The position numbers and the translations under genes were made by a program. From Paracoccus sp. MA (GTDB taxonomy: Bacteria > Pseudomonadota > Alphaproteobacteria > Rhodobacterales > Rhodobacteraceae), in contig NZ_CP087599.1 in NCBI RefSeq assembly GCF_020990385.1, positions 558,001 through 622,000 on the forward strand: a DNA stretch of 64,000 nucleotides, in the 5' to 3' direction. Below, one piece after another: positions 8,349 to 15,323 of this stretch. The notes under the pieces are model-generated. The model was not told the origin of the DNA. It saw nothing but the letters and a program-made list of their open reading frames with translations, and made no database searches. The number at the start of each line of letters is the position of its first letter. Position 1 is the stretch's first letter.

Positions 8349-9743
8349 TCAGTAGCCCCTCGGCTTCGGCCAGGGCATGGTGAACTGCGCGCCGCGGTCC
8401 ACGAAGCGGTAGCGCCAGAAGTGGAACCACAGCGAGACCACGATGTAGAAGGCGATCATCGCCACCAGTTGCGTGCCGTAGCCGAGGAACACCGCGAAGA
8501 AGGCCGTCCCGCACAGCGCCAGCAGCGCGAAGGCCGGCAGCGGGTGGAACGGATGTTCGTAGCCGCGCTTGATGGTGTCGAGCGGCCATTTGCGCCGGAA
8601 CAGGATGATGTTCAGCGGCATGAAGGTGTATTCCAGCAGACCCGACAGGATCGAGAAGGTGATCACCTGGTCGATCGGCGCGCCAAGCGCGAAGATCAGC
8701 GCGATCGGCACCAGGAAGATGATCGAGCGATAGGGCGTGCGGTGCTTGGGATGCACCGCGCCGAACCAGCCCGGCAGGTAGCGGTCGCGCGCCATGGCGA
8801 ACCAGGCGCGGCTGGCGTCGTTGATGCAGCCATTGGCCGAGGCCAGCGTCGCAAACAGCGTGCCGATGCCCAGAAACACCATCAGGAAGCTTGATCCGCT
8901 AAGCCGGGCCGCGTCGAACAGCGGCACGCCCGCCTGGCCCAGATATTCCCAGGGCATCAGCCCCGTGCAGACATACCAGGTCAGGGTTGCCGCGATGGCC
9001 AGCGTCATCACCCCGGCCAGCGTGCCGAAGGGCAGCGAGCGCGCCGGGCTGCGCACCTCTTCGGCGGCCTGGGTGGTGCCCTCGATCCCCAGATAGAACC
9101 ACAGGCCGAAATGCATCGCCGCGAGGATGCCGAGCCAGCCGTAGGGCAGTGATGCGGCGCCCTCCATCAGGTCGGCATGGCGCAGCGGGCTGGTCCCCAG
9201 GGCGCCCGAGGTCGACAGGAACAGCACGATGATCGCCGAAAAGGCGATGGCGGTGATGACCAGGTTGAAGGTCAGCGTCGCCAGCACGCCGCGATAGTTC
9301 AGCCAGGCCAGGAACATGATGGCCAGGATGATGAAGGGCCGCTGGTCTATCCCGCCGTGATGGCCGCTCATCATGGCGACGGTATCGACGAGGAAGCCGA
9401 CCGTGATCGCGTTCGCCGCCTCCAGCATGGTATAGGCGAAGACGAGATAGAGCCCGACGTTGAAGGCCATGAGCGGCCCGACGATATGCTTGGCCTGGGT
9501 ATATTGCCCGCCGGCGGCGGCGACGGTCGAGGTCACTTCTGAATCGATCATCGCCACGCAGGTATAGAGGATGCCGGCGAACCAGCAGGCCATCAGCGCG
9601 GCATAGGCGCCGCCCTTGCCGACCGCGAAGTTCCAGCCCATGTACTCGCCGACCAGAACGATCCCCACGCCAAGCGCCCAGACATGGGCGGGGCCAAGCA
9701 CGCGGGCCAGGCCGACATGTTCGGTTTTATGCACCTGTTCCAT
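8349..9743 (-). CDS. APC-superfamily permease, ethanolamine/amino-acid permease-like
   Basis: A 464-aa membrane protein with about 12 hydrophobic helices. It has an APC-type first helix (VWALGVGIVLVGEYMGWNF), the LNYRGV motif and the GTTQAAEEVRSPARSLP loop, which is typical of the ethanolamine-permease branch of the amino-acid/polyamine/organocation superfamily. It imports an amine or amino acid across the inner membrane by proton or substrate coupling. Unlike usual single-gene APC carriers, it sits among five small genes on the same strand: three before it (10625 to 9745) and two after it (8346 to 7355). No ethanolamine-degradation gene (eutBC) is nearby, so the substrate is open. Confidence 0.87.
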   Translation of the reverse strand: MEQVHKTEHVGLARVLGPAHVWALGVGIVLVGEYMGWNFAVGKGGAYAALMACWFAGILYTCVAMIDSEVTSTVAAAGGQYTQAKHIVGPLMAFNVGLYLVFAYTMLEAANAITVGFLVDTVAMMSGHHGGIDQRPFIILAIMFLAWLNYRGVLATLTFNLVITAIAFSAIIVLFLSTSGALGTSPLRHADLMEGAASLPYGWLGILAAMHFGLWFYLGIEGTTQAAEEVRSPARSLPFGTLAGVMTLAIAATLTWYVCTGLMPWEYLGQAGVPLFDAARLSGSSFLMVFLGIGTLFATLASANGCINDASRAWFAMARDRYLPGWFGAVHPKHRTPYRSIIFLVPIALIFALGAPIDQVITFSILSGLLEYTFMPLNIILFRRKWPLDTIKRGYEHPFHPLPAFALLALCGTAFFAVFLGYGTQLVAMIAFYIVVSLWFHFWRYRFVDRGAQFTMPWPKPRGY

Positions 9744-9744
9744 G

Positions 9745-9915
9745 TCACCCCCGATGCTGTTCTTCGGTCAGGGCTTCCAGTTCCCCCTCGCGGGAGGAGG
9801 TCAGGAACTCCTCGCTATAGGTGCTGTCGGTGCGGATCCAGTCCAGGACGATGACCAGGCCGAACACCGCCGAGGCGCCCCAGGCCGCATATTCCAGATA
9901 ATCCCAAAGATCCAT
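9745..9915 (-). CDS. 56-aa small protein with one hydrophobic segment
   Basis: A short frame between the 125-aa gene and the permease. It starts MDLWDYLEYAAWGASAVFGL, continues with VIVLDWI (a likely single transmembrane helix, residues 9-27), and ends in an acidic tail. The ATG at 9915 is 7 bp after the upstream stop, and the stop lies one base before the permease start. That tight fit on both sides, with no other coding candidate in the gap, supports it being real. I do not recognise a family. It could be a small regulatory subunit of the permease. Confidence 0.65.
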   Translation of the reverse strand: MDLWDYLEYAAWGASAVFGLVIVLDWIRTDSTYSEEFLTSSREGELEALTEEQHRG

Positions 9916-9922
9916 GATGCCC

Positions 9923-10300
9923 TCATTCTCCGAATTTTTCGGCGATCACGTCGCGATATTCGTTTTCCGAAAACCGCAGCAGGATTGCGTAATAACCCAC
10001 GACGACAACGATCATCGCCAGCAATGCGCCGATCGAGAAACTGTAGTCGAAACGCGCGGTGATCATTTCGGCGGCAAGGCTCGGGTCGGAATAGCCGAGT
10101 TTATGCCATTGCTCGACCATGGCCGGGTTTTGGGCCAGCGCCTCCCATGTCGGATTTTCGAGGGTCTGCGGGTTTTTCGCGGACCCCGCGAGACCAAGCC
10201 ACAAGGGAATATACAACGCGCCAATGGCCATGATCAGCAGGACGATCACGTCGATGATCTGGCCGATCTTTCCTTGGACGGGGGCATTGTATTTAGCCAT
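9923..10300 (-). CDS. Small membrane protein with two transmembrane helices
   Basis: A 125-aa protein beginning MAKYNAPVQGKIGQIID. Helix one is VIVLLIMAIGALYIPLWLG (about 18-38), followed by a roughly 50-residue polar loop, helix two IGALLAMIVVVVGYYAILL (about 89-108), and a charged cytoplasmic tail. I see no family match. The start at 10300 overlaps the upstream gene by 8 bp; an earlier in-frame ATG would overlap more. It is part of the six-gene APC-permease operon. Confidence 0.75.
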   Translation of the reverse strand: MAKYNAPVQGKIGQIIDVIVLLIMAIGALYIPLWLGLAGSAKNPQTLENPTWEALAQNPAMVEQWHKLGYSDPSLAAEMITARFDYSFSIGALLAMIVVVVGYYAILLRFSENEYRDVIAEKFGE

Positions 10301-10625
10301 GACGCAGGACCCTTTCCTCATAGCGCCTGGCTTTTCTGGCTTCCCTGGCCTCTCGGGCTTCGTCGAGGAACTGGATATCCAGCCCGTACATGAAGTCCCG
10401 GTCCTCGCGATAGTGGCGCAGCATCGCCATGATGGCTGCCGAATTGAACAGCAGCACCACCGCCCCGCCGATCAGCAGCACCGTCCGCGCTGCCGCCGAC
10501 GGCGCCAGCGACCAGGTCCCGATCGCCACGAAGATGATCGCAAACCAAAGTCCCAGCACAAAGGCCAATGCCACGGCGATGTCGCGCCGATGCATGGTTT
10601 CGATCCGTTTCGTCAGATTCGACAC
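10293..10625 (-). CDS. Small membrane protein, first gene of APC-permease operon
   Basis: A 110-aa protein with a charged N-terminus (MSNLTKRIETMHRRD), two hydrophobic helices (AVALAFVLGLWFAIIFVAIG and TVLLIGGAVVLLFNSAAIM) and a highly charged C-terminal tail rich in Arg/Glu that may form a coiled helix. The start is preceded by GGGAGGAATG-like sequence on the minus strand. It resembles the next gene in topology but not clearly in sequence. As first gene it places the operon promoter between 10626 and about 10850. Confidence 0.72.
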   Translation of the reverse strand: MSNLTKRIETMHRRDIAVALAFVLGLWFAIIFVAIGTWSLAPSAAARTVLLIGGAVVLLFNSAAIMAMLRHYREDRDFMYGLDIQFLDEAREAREARKARRYEERVLRHG

Positions 10626-10806
10626 GTTGCATTCCTCCCTGAGGCCCGATTTTTGATAAGTCGTCCGCGTGGGCCGTAGCGCGATTCTTTCTGCGCTCGA
10701 AAGCTTTTTTCTCTACAGGAAAGGCATCCTGCGACATTCTGTCAAGTTTCTTCTTCAGCGGAGAGAGATTTTTGGCCGAGGGAACGCCGGTCAAGGCCGT
10801 GCGTGC

Positions 10807-10829
10807 CAAGCGCAAAGCGCGCTTGGCCG
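10807..10829 (-). terminator. Hairpin downstream of uspA
   Basis: A perfect 9-bp stem, GCCAAGCGC / GCGCTTGGC, with a 5-base loop, about 120 bp past the uspA stop. The absence of a U tract makes it a weak terminator candidate. Confidence 0.35.
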
Positions 10830-10853
10830 TCGCCTTGGGATCCATGAATTACA

Positions 10854-10865
10854 TTGATATATCAA
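10854..10865. promoter_or_regulatory. Palindrome TTGATATATCAA
   Basis: A perfect 12-bp palindrome in an AT-rich stretch. It looks like an FNR/CRP-type half-site pair, but TTGAT and ATCAA are separated by 2 bp rather than the 4 bp of a canonical FNR box, so FNR control is not supported. It is about 230 bp upstream of the 10625 start. Confidence 0.3.
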
Positions 10866-10948
10866 GTGATTGGTTCAAGGTCGCGCAAACCGGCGTCCGG
10901 TCCGCGCGACAGGATTTTCCCATGCGGGCGATCGTCAGTTGCGGCGAA

Positions 10949-11362
10949 TCACCGGGCGACGGTGACGGTGCAATGCGCGCGTGCCATGACATCGGCCGCG
11001 ACAGAGCCCAGCATCAGTCGCGACAATCCACGCTTGTCACCGGTTCCGACAACGATCTGGTCATAGGCGTTGTGCTCGGCATAGGTCACGATTCCCGCCG
11101 CGGCTTCGCGGTTGACGATGTCGACCTGCTTCACCTCGGTGACGCCGTTCTCGAGCGCGAGGGTGCGGGCGCGCTCGAGCTTGTCGGTCATTTCCTGATT
11201 GGTCCAATGATGGATGACCGGGCCACGCGCACCGCCATGGGCGATATTCACCACGCATATGGTCAGCGACGCGCCGAATTTCGCAGCCAGCTGTGCAGCG
11301 TAAGCGACGGCAATATCGGAATGATCGGTTCCGTCGGTTGGACAAAGGATCTTCTGGATCAT
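10949..11362 (-). CDS. Universal stress protein, UspA family
   Basis: A 137-aa single Usp domain: MIQKILCPTDGTDHSDIAV at the N-terminus and the nucleotide-binding signature VVGTGDKRGLSRLMLGSVAADV near the C-terminus (G-2x-G-9x-G-S/T pattern), which indicates the ATP-binding UspA/UspFG type. The start at 11362 is supported by GGGAGGAAAT upstream. It probably acts as a dimeric cytoplasmic stress effector. It stands alone, with no redox or respiratory genes beside it. Confidence 0.9.
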   Translation of the reverse strand: MIQKILCPTDGTDHSDIAVAYAAQLAAKFGASLTICVVNIAHGGARGPVIHHWTNQEMTDKLERARTLALENGVTEVKQVDIVNREAAAGIVTYAEHNAYDQIVVGTGDKRGLSRLMLGSVAADVMARAHCTVTVAR

Positions 11363-11408
11363 CGGATTTCCTCCCTTCTTAAATCCACAAGGCGGGAGGC
11401 TCCCATTT

Positions 11409-11897
11409 TTACCTGTGACTTGCCAAGGAGTTTTTGAAGGAAGGGCCATAATTCCTGCAAGCCGGTTCCGTCGATTTGCAGCGGCCGGGCGATTGCCGCC
11501 GCCCCGCTGGCCCACGTCCGGAACGGCCAACCCGCGAAACGGCAAGCAAAAACGGAACGGCTGTCCTGGAGTTGGGGGCCGTTGATCTTGCGGTTATATG
11601 AAGAAGACGATCAGGATGGATGCGCCCAGGCTGCGGGTAAAACAGGGGAATCGAGGACGACGGATCGGGTGAGCGCAGGGCGGGACGAACTCCAAACCGC
11701 ATGCTGTCTCGGATATCCAGACGGGCAAAGATCGGCGGCACATTGCCGCTGCGACCAGAGGCCAGCGCATTGGCCGACAGCACCTCGAAAAGCGGTTCGC
11801 GCTGGCCGGTTTCGCCGCAGCGCGCGAAGCCCCGCAACCGGCGTAGCGTTTGACCGCTGATCATCGAAATCTGGACCTTCGGGCTATATTGCGCCAT
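11409..11897 (-). CDS. Hypothetical protein, weak candidate
   Basis: A 162-aa frame starting MAQYSPKVQISMISGQTL with a GGAAGAAG ribosome-binding-like sequence seven bases before the ATG. Codon third positions are GC-rich for the first 80 or so codons, as in neighbouring genes, but the C-terminal half has ordinary composition and rare codons and may be out-of-frame read-through. No domain, signal peptide or helix pattern is recognised. It could be a truncated gene. Confidence 0.3.
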   Translation of the reverse strand: MAQYSPKVQISMISGQTLRRLRGFARCGETGQREPLFEVLSANALASGRSGNVPPIFARLDIRDSMRFGVRPALRSPDPSSSIPLFYPQPGRIHPDRLLHITARSTAPNSRTAVPFLLAVSRVGRSGRGPAGRRQSPGRCKSTEPACRNYGPSFKNSLASHR

Positions 11898-12104
11898 GGT
11901 CGCTTCTTCCGGGTGGCGCGTCGGAAGCCGGGCCGCATCGCCGGCAAAGATGGCTCGGCCCTGCCCGGAGCACCATCCGCGACCCCGGAAAAGGACGACC
12001 CGAACCATTGACCTGCACGCCTCAAGCCGCCTCTCTCCAGTTCCGTCCGCCGGAGGGAGAGCGTTATCCCGCCTTCAAGCGCCACATCCCCGAACGGCTG
12101 TTCT

Positions 12105-13112
12105 ATGTGGTTCCCAGCGCTGATGTGGCTGGCGCTGGCGATCCGTTACCGCAGCCTGACGCTTCCCAGCGCCGCCAATCCCGCGATGGAGGCGGGGGGC
12201 CTGTGGGGCGAAAGCAAATCGCAGGGGCTGGACCTGTTCGGGTCGCAGGGCAGGGCGCGGCTGGCCCGTTTTGCCCGCCTTCGTTGCGATCCCGGAACCG
12301 AGGCCCCCGTGGATTGCGCCCTGGCCGCGATGGCCGAGGCCGGGCTGGATTTCCCGGTCGTCGCCAAACCCGACCGCGGCTATCAGGGCTGGGGAGTCAG
12401 GCTGATCCAGCGGGCCGGGGATCTGGCGGATTATCTGTCGGTGCAGCCTCCGGGCACTGTCATCCTGTTGCAGGAACTGGTCGACTTGCCCGGCGAGGCG
12501 GGGATCTTCTATCTGCGCCATCCCGACCAGGTGCGGGGACGCATCGTCTCGATGGCCTTCGTCTATCCGCCCCATGTGATCGGTGACGGTTGCCGCAGCG
12601 TGGCCCAGCTGGTCCGGGCCGACAAGGTCCTGCGTCCGAACAGCGCCATCTATCGCGACCGCCATCCCGAAAGCTGGGAGACGGTGCCCGGCCCCGGCGC
12701 CTTCCACGTCCTGACCAATGCCCGCAGCGCAAGGCTCGGCGCGGTCTATCGCGACGCGCAATCGCTGGTGACGCCGCAGCTGGAATCGCTGATCGACGAG
12801 ATCTCGCGCGAGATACCGGATTTTCATTTCGGGCGCTTCGACATCCGCTTCCGCAGCGTCGAGGACCTGGGTGCGGCCCGCGATTTCAGGATATTGGAGC
12901 TGAACGGCGCCGGTGCCGAGATGCTGCATTTCTGGGCCGGCGGCAGCACGCTGCGGCAGGCATACGGTGCGTTGTGGAAACAGTATCGCTGGCTTTTCGG
13001 CATCGGCGATGCCATGCGAAGGCGTGGGGCGCGGCCCGTCGGCCTGCGCGCCATGATCCGGTTGCAGCGACAACAGGAGGCGCTGCGGCGCGTCTATCCC
13101 CAAAGCTCGTGA
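12105..13112 (+). CDS. ATP-grasp domain protein with apparent N-terminal frameshift
   Basis: The 335-aa frame carries ATP-grasp features: VVAKPDRGYQGWGVRLI (nucleotide-binding lysine and glycine loop), LLQELVDLPGEAGIFYLR, and the metal-binding end FRILELNGAGAE. Such proteins ligate a carboxylate to an amine or thiol using ATP, like D-Ala-D-Ala ligases. The start is doubtful. The frame immediately upstream (12008 on) reads ...AFKRHIPERLFYVVP and would continue naturally into ALMWLALAIRYRSLTL if a single base near 12116 were removed, so the gene probably began at about 12008 (TTG) and has suffered a +1 shift. The remaining frame keeps the whole catalytic region. Confidence 0.7.
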   Translation: MWFPALMWLALAIRYRSLTLPSAANPAMEAGGLWGESKSQGLDLFGSQGRARLARFARLRCDPGTEAPVDCALAAMAEAGLDFPVVAKPDRGYQGWGVRLIQRAGDLADYLSVQPPGTVILLQELVDLPGEAGIFYLRHPDQVRGRIVSMAFVYPPHVIGDGCRSVAQLVRADKVLRPNSAIYRDRHPESWETVPGPGAFHVLTNARSARLGAVYRDAQSLVTPQLESLIDEISREIPDFHFGRFDIRFRSVEDLGAARDFRILELNGAGAEMLHFWAGGSTLRQAYGALWKQYRWLFGIGDAMRRRGARPVGLRAMIRLQRQQEALRRVYPQSS

Positions 13113-13198
13113 ACATCCCTTGCGCAGCTGCGCGCCGGGCGAGACAATCCCGCCGTCGAGCGGTGCGGCGGCTTCAGTCCTCCGCAAAGGAGCCTTGC

Positions 13199-14167
13199 AT
13201 GATTCCCGATCTGCCCATCTGTCCGCCCCCCGGCCAAACCATCGTGATCCCCGCGCCGGAACAGACGCTGGCCGAAGGGGCGCTGGGTTTCGTGCTTGAG
13301 CCGTTCCAGCCGTTGCGCGAACAGTTCTCGGCGATCACCGGCATCGGGCTGGAACCCGACGACGCCTGGCCCGGGGAACAGGGCCGCACGGTCCGGCGAA
13401 TGCGGCTGGCGCGCGGGGACGGGCAGGCCCGACTGGGCTATCTGGCGGCGGGCCAACCCGGCGGGCGGCGGGTGATCTTCCTGCATGGCAGCCCCGGCAC
13501 CGCCGAGGAATGGGACCGCTTCCTGTTGGACGTTCCGGTCGGGCAATATCACATGGCCGTGGACCGTCCCGGCTTCGGCGCCAGCGGGGAAAAGCCCGAG
13601 CCCGATCTGGCCGGTCAGGCCGCCGCCGTCGCCCCGCTTCTGACGGCGGGCGGGACCGGAGCCGCGGTATTGGTCGGCTATTCCTATGGCGGCCCGGTTG
13701 CGTTGCGGCTTGCCGCCGACTATCCCGACCGGGTTGCGGGGGTTCTGCTGATCGGCGGCGCCGCCGATCCGGAGCTGGAGGAAACCCATCCCCTGCAGCA
13801 ACTGGCCGCGCTTGATTTCTTTGCCGGGCTTCTGCCCACGGAACTGGCCAACGCCAATGCCGAGCTGATGAATCTTCGGCCCGGGCTTGAAGAGCTGACC
13901 CCCGACCTGGCGCATGTCACTGCCCCCGTCACCATCGTCCAGGGGCTGGCCGATACGTTGGTGCCGCCTGAAAACGTGGCCTTCCTGCAGGCGCATTTGC
14001 CCGGCAGTCCCGGCCCGCGGCTGATCCTGATCGAAGAGGCCGACCATTTCCTGCCCTGGACGCATGCCGACCTGCTGCGCGCAGCTCTGGCTTGCGTCAT
14101 CGGGGACGGAAAGTCGTCGTCTCAGTCGCCCGAGCGCCCCCCCTCGTCCTTGTCCGAGGCGAAATAA
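13199..14167 (+). CDS. Alpha/beta hydrolase
   Basis: A 322-aa protein of the alpha/beta-hydrolase fold: oxyanion-hole HGSPG (about residue 99), nucleophile elbow GYSYGG with Ser (about residue 162), Asp in QGLADTLVPP and His in EADHFLPW as the expected triad. The first 80 residues precede the fold and are unique. The ATG at 13199 has an AAAGGAG ribosome-binding site six bases upstream. It follows the ATP-grasp gene by 86 bp in the same direction. Its 3' end overlaps the converging dedA gene by 46 bp. The substrate, probably an ester or lactone, is not predictable. Confidence 0.85.
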   Translation: MIPDLPICPPPGQTIVIPAPEQTLAEGALGFVLEPFQPLREQFSAITGIGLEPDDAWPGEQGRTVRRMRLARGDGQARLGYLAAGQPGGRRVIFLHGSPGTAEEWDRFLLDVPVGQYHMAVDRPGFGASGEKPEPDLAGQAAAVAPLLTAGGTGAAVLVGYSYGGPVALRLAADYPDRVAGVLLIGGAADPELEETHPLQQLAALDFFAGLLPTELANANAELMNLRPGLEELTPDLAHVTAPVTIVQGLADTLVPPENVAFLQAHLPGSPGPRLILIEEADHFLPWTHADLLRAALACVIGDGKSSSQSPERPPSSLSEAK

Positions 14168-14700
14168 TAGACCGTGAAGCGGTGGCTCAGCCAGACCGCG
14201 CCGATCACCAGCCCAACCATGACCGGCCAGGCCCAATTGCCCAGCAGATCGAACAGGACCAGGTTGAGGCCGAACGCCCCGAAGAACAGCGCCGCCGTAT
14301 ATACTGCCGCGACCACGCCGTTCACGATTGCGAAACGGCGAAAATCGACGCGCAGGAAACCGCTGGCCATGAAGACCGGAGGCAACAGCCGTGCCAGCAG
14401 CGCCGCCGGCAGGACGCCGCGATCCAGCAGCCGCCGTCCCCGCTCCAGCATCTTGCCGTCCACCCAGCGCCGGACGAGACGGTTGCTTCCGGCCAGCGCG
14501 CCGATCCCGTAAAGGGCCCAGTCGCTGATGATATTCCCGGTTACCAGCGCCACCAGGGCCAGTCCGGTGCCGATCTCTCCTGCGGCGGCCAGTGCCGCGC
14601 CGGCGATGATCGCCCCTTCTTCCATGACAAAATTCGCAAGAAACAGCAGCAAGGCCAATATCAGCGGATTGCCCAGATATTGTTCGATAAGGGCTTCCAC
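14122..14700 (-). CDS. DedA-family membrane protein
   Basis: A 192-aa inner-membrane protein with four to six hydrophobic helices and DedA/SNARE-associated features: an F-x-E-EGA motif near the N-terminus (NFVMEEGAIIAGA) and the G-x-R-x3-P-type stretch LLARLLPPVFMASGFLRVDFRRF. DedA proteins take part in undecaprenyl-phosphate or lipid recycling and in membrane homeostasis. It is transcribed toward, and overlaps, the hydrolase gene; the divergent region behind it contains the B12 riboswitch. Confidence 0.8.
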   Translation of the reverse strand: MEALIEQYLGNPLILALLLFLANFVMEEGAIIAGAALAAAGEIGTGLALVALVTGNIISDWALYGIGALAGSNRLVRRWVDGKMLERGRRLLDRGVLPAALLARLLPPVFMASGFLRVDFRRFAIVNGVVAAVYTAALFFGAFGLNLVLFDLLGNWAWPVMVGLVIGAVWLSHRFTVYYFASDKDEGGRSGD

Positions 14701-14763
14701 CGCGCGGAGTCTCCTTGGGGCGAGGGGCGGGACAGATCAAGCTAAGGACACCCACCCGCAAAC

Positions 14764-14781
14764 GCAAGCCACAAGGCTTGC
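14764..14781. other. Hairpin in dedA/btu divergent region
   Basis: GCAAGCC (14764-14770) pairs with GGCTTGC (14775-14781) around ACAA. It lies upstream of both flanking genes, so it is not an obvious terminator for either; it may be part of the dedA leader. Confidence 0.3.
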
Positions 14782-14940
14782 GCCGGCGACACGCATGGCG
14801 CCGAACGCATCCAGATCGCGCGATGCCCAGAGGCACTCGGCCCCCGGGGTGACGTCGATCTCCTCATCGATCTTGCCGCGATATCAAGCGCACTGCCACC
14901 AGGCGGGAAAAAGCAGATACTGCCCATCTAATCTGTTTAT

Positions 14941-14946
14941 TTGACA
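14941..14946 (+). promoter_or_regulatory. Possible -35 box TTGACA before the cobalamin riboswitch
   Basis: TTGACA lies about 20-30 bp before the conserved riboswitch core. No good -10 is at the standard spacing (TATCCG comes too close), so the transcription start is not fixed by sequence. Confidence 0.35.
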
Positions 14947-14957
14947 ACTCCCTTGTG

Positions 14958-15145
14958 CTATCCGGTCGCCGACGGTGCCCCGCAAGGGGTGAAAAGGGAA
15001 TGCGGTGAGGGAAACCGATGCCGCAGCTGTGCCCGCAACTGTAACCGGGAGCGACCCGCATATGCCACTCTGCCCCAGGGCGGGGGAAGGCGCGGAACTC
15101 GCAAGGAACCGGAAGCCAGGAGACCTGCCGTCGCTGTCGCCCATC
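14958..15145 (+). ncRNA. Cobalamin (AdoCbl) riboswitch
   Basis: All conserved blocks of the class-I cobalamin riboswitch appear in order: GGTGCC and GGGAA with GCGGTG (about 14976-15007), CCGATGCCGCAGCTG, the near-invariant CCCGCAACTGTAACCGGGAG (about 15034-15053), GCCACT, and the B12 box AAGCCAGGAGACCTGCC at 15113-15129. It precedes btuB by about 195 bp. When bound by adenosylcobalamin it should block expression of the downstream uptake operon, probably by sequestering the ribosome-binding site or by termination. The boundaries are approximate. Confidence 0.95.
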
Positions 15146-15323
15146 CCGCGGCCGGGACAAGCCGAGGGTGCGGATTTCCGCTGCGGTGACCCATGTGGAT
15201 CGAAGGCAGCGGTATGTGCGATGCGACCGATAGAATCTGAACTCGCGCGCGCGGCGGAAGAACCGTCGCGGCAATGCCTTCGTATCCGGCTTCCCTTCCC
15301 GTTGAACGAGGATAAGTGCCGAA

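Larger units (their letters stand above)
10626..10948. other. Intergenic region upstream of the small-membrane-protein operon
   Basis: A 323-bp AT-richer stretch between the 3' end of uspA and the start of the operon, both on the minus strand. It holds a 9-bp-stem hairpin (GCCAAGCGC at 10807-10815, GCGCTTGGC at 10821-10829) that could end uspA transcription, although no T run follows on either strand. It also holds the 12-bp palindrome TTGATATATCAA at 10854-10865. No gene is supported here. Confidence 0.5.

Noticed and set aside
10854..10865. FNR box at TTGATATATCAA
   Set aside because: The half sites TTGAT and ATCAA are separated by two bases instead of four, so canonical FNR/FnrP binding is not supported; kept only as a palindrome.
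12590..13198. N-terminal extension of the alpha/beta hydrolase
   Set aside because: The residues before 13199 are Arg/Pro-rich shadow code over the ATP-grasp gene, while 13199 has a strong ribosome-binding site.
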